Below are positions 6,463 through 12,506 of a DNA stretch of 17,474 nucleotides, in pieces. The position numbers were made by a program, and so were the translations under genes. Source of the DNA: Alphaproteobacteria bacterium UBA6038 (GTDB taxonomy: Bacteria > Pseudomonadota > Alphaproteobacteria > Micropepsales > Micropepsaceae). Within the stretch, counting starts at the first letter, position 1. Each line of letters starts with the position of its first letter. The notes under the pieces were generated by a model. The model saw nothing but the letters and a program-made list of their open reading frames with translations, had not been told where the DNA came from and did no database searches. The stretch is taken from assembly GCA_002429315.1 (NCBI GenBank), contig DIZC01000102.1, positions 62,273-79,746 of the forward strand, written 5' to 3'.

Positions 6463-7467
6463 ATGAAGAAACCGACTCTGCTTGCCTGCGCAGTCACGTT
6501 CGCGCTTATCGGCACGGCGCACGCGTCGTCCGGCTACCATCTGCTCAAAAGCGTCACGCTGGGGGGCGACACGTTTTGGGATGCGCTCACCCTCGATCCC
6601 GCCGGCCATCGCCTCTTCATCACCCACGGCGATCATGTCGTCGTGGTGGACAGCCGAGGCTATGCCGTTTTGGGTGATATTGCTGGCCTGAATGGCGTGC
6701 ACCAGGTGGCGATCGCCGGCACGCTCGGCAAGGGCTTCGTGACGCAGGGCGGCGCGGACGCGGTCGCCGTGTTCGATCCGAAGACGCTCGCGGTCACCGG
6801 CACGATCAAGGTCGGCTCGCGGCCCGACGGCATGGTGTACGATCCGGTTTCCCGCCGCGTCTTCACGCTCAACGCCGGCGGCAAGAACGCTACGGCGATC
6901 GACGTGGCCTCCGGCACGGTGGACGGCACCGTTCCGCTCGGCGGCAAGCCGGAGTTCGCCGTCGCCGACGGCCGCGGTCACGTCTACGACAACCTCGAAG
7001 ACACGTCGGAAATTGTCGAGATCGATACGAAGACCATGGACGTGACGAAACGCTGGCCGCTGGCGCCCTGTACCGAACCCTCGGGGCTTGCGATCGACAA
7101 AATCCATCGCGTGCTGTTCGCCGCCTGCGGCAATGAGATGATGGCAGCGGTCGACATCCGCAACGGCAAGGTCGTGGCCACCGTGCCCACCGGCAAGCGA
7201 TCGGATGGCGCAGCGTTCGATCCGGCGCGCCGCGAGGTGTTCATCCCGGATGGCGAGGGCAAGCTGACCGTCATCCGCGAGACCGCGCCGGACAAATACC
7301 GGCTAGTGGAGAACGTGCCGACGCAATTCGGCGCCCGCACCATCGAGATCGATCCCGCGTCGCACCGCATCTTCACGGTGACTGCGGATCTCACTCCCGC
7401 TCCCGGCCAGCACCCGCCCTACAAGATGGCGCCGGGGAGCTTCCGCCTGCTCGTCTACGGCCGCTGA
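6463..7467 (+). CDS. Exported YncE-type beta-propeller protein
   Basis: A 334-residue protein with a clear signal peptide (KK, hydrophobic core, cleavage near AHA-SS at residue 21). The rest consists of repeated units of the type 'V.D....V.G.I..G..P.G...DP..RR.F', the seven-bladed YVTN/YncE beta-propeller pattern; examples are DPAGHRLFITHGDHVVVVD and DPVSRRVFTLNAGGKNATAID. Such proteins are periplasmic and usually lack enzymatic motifs; some bind DNA or act as scaffolds, so no specific function is claimed. ATG at 6463 has GAGGA about 10 nt upstream. The 3' end overlaps by 13 bp the convergent phosphodiesterase gene. Confidence 0.87.
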   Translation: MKKPTLLACAVTFALIGTAHASSGYHLLKSVTLGGDTFWDALTLDPAGHRLFITHGDHVVVVDSRGYAVLGDIAGLNGVHQVAIAGTLGKGFVTQGGADAVAVFDPKTLAVTGTIKVGSRPDGMVYDPVSRRVFTLNAGGKNATAIDVASGTVDGTVPLGGKPEFAVADGRGHVYDNLEDTSEIVEIDTKTMDVTKRWPLAPCTEPSGLAIDKIHRVLFAACGNEMMAAVDIRNGKVVATVPTGKRSDGAAFDPARREVFIPDGEGKLTVIRETAPDKYRLVENVPTQFGARTIEIDPASHRIFTVTADLTPAPGQHPPYKMAPGSFRLLVYGR

Positions 7468-8750
7468 TCTTCGCCAGGCGCAAACAGCGCAGCCACGGTC
7501 TTGCCGTCCACGGGCTGGCCGGGCTTGAGGCCGAGCAGTGCCATTACGGTCGGATGGATGTCGATCATGTCGAGCCGCGGAATCTGCCTGCCGTGCGCCA
7601 CACCGGCGCCCCAGGCGTAGAAGATGCCGTGCATCTGCACGATGTGCGGATCGTAACCGTGCGTCGCTTTCAGCCCGCCGGCGAACGGCGTGAACGCCGC
7701 CGGCCACATGTGATTCACCCCAAGCATCTCCGCCCAGCGCGGCATCACCTCCGGTCCGACGATCCAGTAAGGCGGATGCGTCAGCAGCAGGAGGTCCGGC
7801 GCCCGCGGCCCGCTGCCGAGATGCGCAAACGCAGGAAAGTGCCCCTTCTTGTAAACATCGAACTCCGATTTGTGCGCGGCCAGCGCACCGGCGACGCGGT
7901 CGGCGCTCTCGCCCTTGTCGAGATACAGGAACGCAGTTGCGCCGTCCGTCGCCTGCCGGGCATGGATGTCGTAGGCATTCATCAACCGCCCGACATTCAC
8001 CAGCGGCCCCACATCCATCATGCCGTGATCGGTGCCGACGATCAGCGTGCCCTCACGCCACTTCGGCAGCTTGCCAATGGCCGCCATCAGCTTGCCCACG
8101 GCGGCATCGGCCTTGCGCACGGCGGCCAACGCTTCCGGCGAAAGCGTGCCGTGCCAGTGCGCCAGATCGTCCGGCCCGTGGAAGTAGAGCGCGATCAGGC
8201 GGGGATGAGCGGGGCCACTGTCCGCCAGCATCTTGAGACCCTGCTGCAGCACCCAATCGTCGGACGGCGCGTCCTTCCAGGCCACAATGGGATTGGCGTA
8301 GGTGGCGCGTTTGCCGCGCGTCGCCGACCAGCGGCCCACCCAGTTGAATACGGCGGCACGAACATTCTGCCGCTCGGCGGCTTCCCACATGGACTCGCAT
8401 CCCGTTCTCCAATCGGCATCGGCGACATTCATCGTCTCGCCGAAGCGGCCGCGCTTCGGATCGTAGAAGATGTTGGAGAGGATGCCGTGGTGCTCCGGCC
8501 AGCATCCGGTGGCGAAGGTCGTGTGGTTGGTCATCGAAAGCGTCGGGAACGCCGGCACCAGATGCCGCGACCACGCGCCCTCCTTTTTGATCCGATCGAG
8601 ATTGGGTGTCTTCGTCGAATCGGCCATGGCCGGCGCAAAGCCATCGAACAACGTCACGACAACCGTACGCTCCGCGGCAAAAGTGCTGGTCCCGCATAGC
8701 TGCAACACCAGCGCGACAGCCGCCGCGCATGTCCATCTCGAAACAGCCAT
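7455..8750 (-). CDS. Exported alkaline-phosphatase-superfamily phosphodiesterase (NPP-like)
   Basis: A 431-residue protein with a signal peptide (cleavage near TFAA-ER, residue 26). It matches the type I phosphodiesterase/nucleotide pyrophosphatase family, which has two metal ions in the active site. Visible ligands are D36 (TLFDGF), D194 and H198 (PDDLAHWHG), D241 and H242 (GTDHG) and H364 (ATHGYD). The nucleophile position in FPTLSMTNH holds S72, where characterised NPPs usually have Thr; Ser is the nucleophile in alkaline phosphatases. The WPEHHGI motif follows. Start ATG 8750 has GGAGAGG close upstream. The likely role is hydrolysis of a nucleotide or phosphodiester in the periplasm; the substrate is unknown. 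Confidence 0.87.
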   Translation of the reverse strand: MAVSRWTCAAAVALVLQLCGTSTFAAERTVVVTLFDGFAPAMADSTKTPNLDRIKKEGAWSRHLVPAFPTLSMTNHTTFATGCWPEHHGILSNIFYDPKRGRFGETMNVADADWRTGCESMWEAAERQNVRAAVFNWVGRWSATRGKRATYANPIVAWKDAPSDDWVLQQGLKMLADSGPAHPRLIALYFHGPDDLAHWHGTLSPEALAAVRKADAAVGKLMAAIGKLPKWREGTLIVGTDHGMMDVGPLVNVGRLMNAYDIHARQATDGATAFLYLDKGESADRVAGALAAHKSEFDVYKKGHFPAFAHLGSGPRAPDLLLLTHPPYWIVGPEVMPRWAEMLGVNHMWPAAFTPFAGGLKATHGYDPHIVQMHGIFYAWGAGVAHGRQIPRLDMIDIHPTVMALLGLKPGQPVDGKTVAALFAPGEDQRP

Positions 8751-8829
8751 ATTACCTCTCCCGCGCGCCAAAAGTCGGCGACAACTACAATTTCATCCGC
8801 GCCGGACGGCGCCCGAGGGCCAAAGGCGC

Positions 8830-8862
8830 TTGAATAGCATGCTCGTTTGAGCTATAATAGCT
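8830..8862 (+). promoter_or_regulatory. Sigma-70-type promoter overlapping palindromic operator candidates (toxin-antitoxin operon)
   Basis: TTGAAT (8830-8835), a 17-nt spacer and a perfect TATAAT (8853-8858) form the strongest promoter seen in the window. The -10 box is the core of a perfect inverted repeat, AGCTAT-A-ATAGCT (8850-8862). An 8-bp palindrome, AGCATGCT (8836-8843), lies in the spacer. The half-site ATAGC also occurs at 8834-8838. Autorepression by the antitoxin or the antitoxin-toxin complex is the usual mode in these operons, so these are good operator candidates. The predicted start of transcription falls at or next to the GTG start codon at 8865. Confidence 0.72.
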
Positions 8863-8864
8863 TG

Positions 8865-9161
8865 GTGAAAAAGGCCAGCATCACCGAAGCAAAGAACAAC
8901 CTCAGCCTATTGATCGACGGTCTGGCGGGGGGCTCGCCGGTCCTGATCGTCGATCGCGGACGGCCCGTCGCGCGGCTGGAGCCCGTTGTCGGAGGAGAAA
9001 GTGCAGACGACGGTCGGCTTGCGCGTCTGGTGCGCGCTGGCTTGGTTCGGCAGCGGCGCAAAGCACTCGCACCAGGATTCTTCGCCGCGAAGCTGCCGCG
9101 CCTGAAAAAAGGGACATCTGCCGTTCAGGCGCTTTTGGAAGAGCGCCGGAACGGGCGATGA
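8865..9161 (+). CDS. Phd/YefM-type (prevent-host-death family) antitoxin
   Basis: A 98-residue protein. The N-terminal half, KKASITEAKNNLSLLID followed by GSPVLIVDRGRPVARLEPV, is the Phd/YefM DNA-binding and dimerisation fold. The C-terminal half, rich in Arg, Lys and Leu, would wrap the toxin. I chose GTG at 8865: it starts the family motif directly and lies about 7 nt after the TATAAT box, so the mRNA would be leaderless. TTG at 8862 or 8847 is in frame but lies within or before the promoter. It overlaps the toxin gene by 4 bp (ATGA). Confidence 0.9.
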   Translation: MKKASITEAKNNLSLLIDGLAGGSPVLIVDRGRPVARLEPVVGGESADDGRLARLVRAGLVRQRRKALAPGFFAAKLPRLKKGTSAVQALLEERRNGR

Positions 9162-9592
9162 AATTCTGGGATTCCTCCGCCCTTGTGCCGCTCCTGGTGG
9201 CGGAACAGGCGACACAGCCGCTGAGCATGTTGGCAGCGCAGGACGCCGAACTCATCGTGTGGTGGGCGTCCGAAACCGAATGCGTCTCCGCGCTGGCGCG
9301 ACGCATACGGGAAGAGTCGCTCGACACGACCGGCGCAAAGCAGGCTTTCGAGAGATTGGGGCAACTCGCGAGCGGCTGGCACGAGATCGAGCCCAGCGAG
9401 GTCCTGCGCGAGACGGCCATTCGATTTTTGCGTGTGCATCCCTTACGCGCGGCGGACGCGTTGCAGCTTGCCGCAGCCTTTGCGGCCTCGGAAGGTCGCC
9501 CCGTGTCGCTCGAAGTGGTGACGCTCGACGAGCGCCTCGCCGGGGCTGCGCGCAAGGAGGGTTTTACCGTGATAGAGGTGTCAGCGGCTTGA
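9158..9592 (+). CDS. PIN-domain toxin (VapC-like ribonuclease)
   Basis: A 144-residue protein with the PIN-domain acidic residues in order: D5 (MKFWDSSALV), E41 (SETECVSALAR), D100 (LRAADALQLAAA) and D124 (VTLDERL). PIN toxins are Mg-dependent RNases, often cutting tRNA or rRNA; the target here cannot be predicted. The start ATG overlaps the antitoxin stop (ATGA, 9158-9161), which implies translational coupling. All catalytic residues are present, so the toxin looks intact. The 3' end overlaps by 29 bp the convergent methyltransferase gene. Confidence 0.9.
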   Translation: MKFWDSSALVPLLVAEQATQPLSMLAAQDAELIVWWASETECVSALARRIREESLDTTGAKQAFERLGQLASGWHEIEPSEVLRETAIRFLRVHPLRAADALQLAAAFAASEGRPVSLEVVTLDERLAGAARKEGFTVIEVSAA

Positions 9593-10310
9593 CGGAAACC
9601 GCTTCACCGCAGCGAAGGATCGCATCCGCTTCCGGCGTGTAACCTCCGGTTTTGTGATGCAGCACAAGGCCCGGGAGCAGCGCGAAGGGCGCGCGCTTGC
9701 CTCGGTCCAGTTGGATGATGACGCGCTTGGCAGCGACGCCTGCCTTCGGCCAGAGCGGAAGAACGCTCACACCGGTGCGCGACAGCGCATCGAGCGCCTC
9801 GCTCAACCGGTCGGCGCGAAGGACGACAGTGAACGTCCCCTTCGCTGTCGTGCGCTTTACCCCCACCGCGAGCCAACGGGACAGACCGCCTGCCTCGTGA
9901 AGCGCCCGCGAACGTTCGGTATTCGGCGATGCTTCCCCCCCACCGCCATGAAATGGCGGGTTGCAGAACACGTGATCGAAATCGGCGCGCAGCGCCCGCG
10001 GCAGTTTCAGCACGTCGGCTTCGACAAAGCGCACGCGCGCGTCCATTCCGTTCGCCGCGGCATTGGCGTTGGCAAGCGCAACCAGCGCACCGTCCTGTTC
10101 CACGCCGGTGATGCTGCAGCCGGCAACCCGCGCAGCGAGGCAGAGGCTCGCGGCCCCCGCCCCTGCCCCGAGTTCCAGCACGGTATCGCCAGCGCGCGCC
10201 GGAACAGCCGCAGCCAGCATCACCGCGTCCAGTCCGGAGCGAAAGCCAAGCACTGGCTGACGGACGCGGACGCGTCCATTAAGGAACCCGTCTTCGGTAA
10301 ACTCCGTCAC
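9564..10310 (-). CDS. TrmN6-like tRNA1(Val) adenine-N6 methyltransferase family protein
   Basis: A 248-residue class I SAM-dependent methyltransferase. It begins MTEFTEDGFLNGRVRVRQP, typical of the alphaproteobacterial branch. Motif I is VLELGAGAGAASL (residues 44-56), and the catalytic NPPF tetrapeptide (117-120) marks an exocyclic amino-group methyltransferase. The E. coli relative modifies A37 of tRNA-Val; the substrate here is inferred. I prefer GTG 10310 because it overlaps the upstream DUF2007 stop as GTGA; GTG 10316 is also in frame. The gene probably forms an operon with DUF2007 and converges on the toxin gene. Confidence 0.85.
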   Translation of the reverse strand: MTEFTEDGFLNGRVRVRQPVLGFRSGLDAVMLAAAVPARAGDTVLELGAGAGAASLCLAARVAGCSITGVEQDGALVALANANAAANGMDARVRFVEADVLKLPRALRADFDHVFCNPPFHGGGGEASPNTERSRALHEAGGLSRWLAVGVKRTTAKGTFTVVLRADRLSEALDALSRTGVSVLPLWPKAGVAAKRVIIQLDRGKRAPFALLPGLVLHHKTGGYTPEADAILRCGEAVSVKPLTPLSR

Positions 10311-10528
10311 GTCCACTCGGACCGCGATGACAGCGCCTCGCGCAGCAGCAACTGGGCCCGCGCCTCATCCGCATCCGCCACCATCAGCCGGCGCGGGATG
10401 ATCACCATGCTGCCATCCATGATGCTCATATGCGTGTCGAACTCCACCGTTTTGATGCCGGCATTCTTCAGCACCGCTTCGGCAAAATTCAGCTCTACGG
10501 GATTGTTTGTCTTGAGGATTTCGCGCAT
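10307..10528 (-). CDS. DUF2007 domain small protein
   Basis: A 73-residue protein, MREILKTNNPVELNFAEAVL followed by an FDTHMSIMDGSM segment and IIPRRLMVADADEARAQLLL. This is the compact DUF2007 pattern (annotated as putative signal-transducing protein, related to PII-like folds). The open frame continues upstream to 10723, but that part would run antisense through the polyprenyl synthase gene. ATG 10528 starts exactly at the domain. A weak GGTGA lies upstream. It overlaps the methyltransferase start by 4 bp (or 10 if the longer start is used). The molecular function is unknown. Confidence 0.85.
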   Translation of the reverse strand: MREILKTNNPVELNFAEAVLKNAGIKTVEFDTHMSIMDGSMVIIPRRLMVADADEARAQLLLREALSSRSEWT

Positions 10529-10562
10529 GGCCGTCACCCGGGAACCCGCGGCGGAACGCGGC

Positions 10563-10590
10563 TTGACCCACCGCGGCAGCCCACTAATGT
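10563..10590 (+). promoter_or_regulatory. Candidate promoter for the polyprenyl diphosphate synthase gene
   Basis: TTGACC (10563-10568) is a good -35 box. The best -10 at a suitable distance is TAATGT (10585-10590, 16-nt spacing), a poor match. Transcription would start near 10597, which would favour the ATG at 10626 over the in-frame ATG at 10587. Confidence 0.3.
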
Positions 10591-10625
10591 CGCAAGAGGC
10601 CGGGTCCCCGGCAAGAAGAGCCCGC

Positions 10626-11636
10626 ATGCAAACCGCCGAAGCACGAATCCTGGACCGGCAGAGACCGATCGATTGGCTCCACGGGCTCGTCGCGCCCGAC
10701 ATGGCGGCGGTCGACCGGGTCATTCACGAGCGGCTCGGCAGCGCGGTTCCGCTGATCCCCGATCTCGCCCGTCATCTGGTGGATTCCGGCGGCAAGCGAT
10801 TGCGCCCGCTGCTGACCATCGCGGCTGCCCGCCTGAACGGCTATCGCGGCAGTCATCATGTGAAGCTCGCCGCCGCCGTCGAGTTCATCCATACCGCGAC
10901 GCTATTGCACGACGACGTGGTCGATGTGAGCGCGCTTCGGCGCGGCAAGATCGCCGCCAATGTCGTGTGGGGCAACAAATCCAGCGTCCTGGTCGGCGAT
11001 TACCTGTTCAGCCGCGCCTTTCAGCTGATGGTGCAGGCCGGCGACGTCGCCGTTCTCGACGTGCTGGCCAGCGCGTCCGCCGTGATCGCCGAAGGCGAAG
11101 TGCTCCAACTGCGCTCCGCCAACAATCTCGCGACCTCGCGCGATCACTATCTGCGCGTCATCACCGCGAAGACCGCCGCCCTGTTCGCGGCCGCAGCGGA
11201 AACCGGCGCCATGATTGCGGGAGGCACCGAGGATTTCATCGCCGCGATGCGCGCCTATGGCCACGCGTTGGGCATCTCGTTCCAGCTGATCGACGACGCC
11301 CTCGATTATTCCGGCCGCCAGGCACAGATGGGCAAGTCCATCGGCGACGATTTCCGGGAAGCCAAGGTAACCCTGCCGGTGATCGTCGCGTTCGAACGCG
11401 CCGATCAGGTGGCACAGGAGTTCTGGCGCCGCACGATCGAGGACGGCGCGCAGCACGAAGGCGATTTGAAGCGCGCCATCGCCTACGTCGATGAAACCGG
11501 CGCCATCGAGGAAACCGGGGCGCTGGCCCGCCGCTATGCCGACCAGGCGATGACGGCGCTCGCCGCGGTGCCGTCGCACGAGATCCGCGATGCTCTGATG
11601 GCCGTCGCTGAATTCTGCGTCGGCCGCGGTTACTGA
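10626..11636 (+). CDS. Long-chain polyprenyl diphosphate synthase (octaprenyl/decaprenyl type)
   Basis: A 336-residue trans-isoprenyl diphosphate synthase. It shows GGKRLRP (residues 55-61, IPP binding), the first aspartate-rich motif DDVVD (96-100) followed by RRGK, and the second motif DDALD (223-227). The small residues before the first motif and the overall length fit enzymes that build the ubiquinone side chain; chain length is an inference. The frame is open back to 9654, but that stretch is antisense to two real genes. ATG 10626 has an AAGAAGAG purine stretch upstream; ATG 10587 is the alternative. The 3' end overlaps convergent ispE by 7 bp. Confidence 0.92.
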   Translation: MQTAEARILDRQRPIDWLHGLVAPDMAAVDRVIHERLGSAVPLIPDLARHLVDSGGKRLRPLLTIAAARLNGYRGSHHVKLAAAVEFIHTATLLHDDVVDVSALRRGKIAANVVWGNKSSVLVGDYLFSRAFQLMVQAGDVAVLDVLASASAVIAEGEVLQLRSANNLATSRDHYLRVITAKTAALFAAAAETGAMIAGGTEDFIAAMRAYGHALGISFQLIDDALDYSGRQAQMGKSIGDDFREAKVTLPVIVAFERADQVAQEFWRRTIEDGAQHEGDLKRAIAYVDETGAIEETGALARRYADQAMTALAAVPSHEIRDALMAVAEFCVGRGY

Positions 11637-12505
11637 AACTCCCATTTGCGTCCGAAATTCAGCTTGGTGGGGACAACCCACCAGCTCGGATGATCGCGAG
11701 CAATGGTCTCTGCCGCCATCTGCGCGCTGGCAGCATCGGAATAAAGGCCAAAGCAGGTGGCACCGCTACCGGACATCCGCGCCACGAGCGCCTTGGTCCC
11801 GGCAAGCGCCTCCAATTCTTCTCCCACGGCGGAACAGAGCGCGCGCGCCGGCGGCTCAAGATCGTTTCGCGCGGCCCGCAAGTAATCGGCCAGCCCGGCG
11901 ATCGTCGCAAAGCGCTGCGGCTTTGGTATGCGGCCCACGCCTGTGCGCTCCCCCAAACCTTCGAAGACCGCGCGGGTGGAGAGGGGACCCCCGCCATGGA
12001 CCAGCACGGCGTCGAGCGTCCCGACCTGGCCGATGCTCGCGAACTGCTCGCCCCGGCCCGTCATCCACCAGCATCCGGGCAGGACGCACACCGGAACGTC
12101 CGAGCCGAGGTCGTGTCCGAGGTTCCACAAGGCCTGCAGGTTCGTGCGTCCGGGCCACAGGCGAGACAGACCGCGTAGCGTCGCCGCGGCGTCGCTCGAT
12201 CCCCCGCCAATTCCCGAGGCGATCGGCAGGTTCTTGGTGAGCGCAATCCGCACCCGCGGCTCGACCTGCGCGAACTCAGCGAATTTGCGCGCGGCGCGCA
12301 GCACCAGATTTTCCGTTTCGCCCGCCAACGATGAAGCAAAGGGTCCGCTCACCTGAAAGGAGAGGTCATCGGCCTCCTCGAACGTCAGCTCGTCACCGGC
12401 GCTGGCGAACACCACCAGACTTTCGAGTTCGTGGTAACCGTCGGCGCGCCTGGACCCGACATGCAGGAAGAGGTTGACCTTGGCCGGCGCGAATTCGCGG
12501 ATCAT
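11630..12505 (-). CDS. ispE: 4-diphosphocytidyl-2-C-methyl-D-erythritol kinase
   Basis: A 291-residue GHMP kinase of the MEP isoprenoid pathway. It has the N-terminal APAKVNLFLHVG with K9, the ATP-binding PIASGIGGGSSDAA (94-107, catalytic D105) and the C-terminal ARMSGSGATCFGLY motif. It phosphorylates CDP-ME on the way to IPP and DMAPP. ATG 12505 starts at the family N-terminus. The TPR gene's TGA ends 1 nt before it (TGAGATG), so translation is likely coupled. Longer in-frame extensions are shadows of the TPR gene. Confidence 0.95.
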   Translation of the reverse strand: MIREFAPAKVNLFLHVGSRRADGYHELESLVVFASAGDELTFEEADDLSFQVSGPFASSLAGETENLVLRAARKFAEFAQVEPRVRIALTKNLPIASGIGGGSSDAAATLRGLSRLWPGRTNLQALWNLGHDLGSDVPVCVLPGCWWMTGRGEQFASIGQVGTLDAVLVHGGGPLSTRAVFEGLGERTGVGRIPKPQRFATIAGLADYLRAARNDLEPPARALCSAVGEELEALAGTKALVARMSGSGATCFGLYSDAASAQMAAETIARDHPSWWVVPTKLNFGRKWEFQ

Positions 12506-12506
12506 C

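Noticed and set aside
7554..8699. 381-codon plus-strand open frame opposite the phosphodiesterase gene
   Set aside because: The minus-strand gene has a signal peptide and all metal-binding residues; this one has no domain and lacks a start context.
9654..10625. Open frame extending the polyprenyl synthase N-terminus by 324 codons
   Set aside because: It runs antisense through the methyltransferase and DUF2007 genes, has Arg/Ala-rich shadow composition, and polyprenyl synthases begin near residue 1 of the shorter form.
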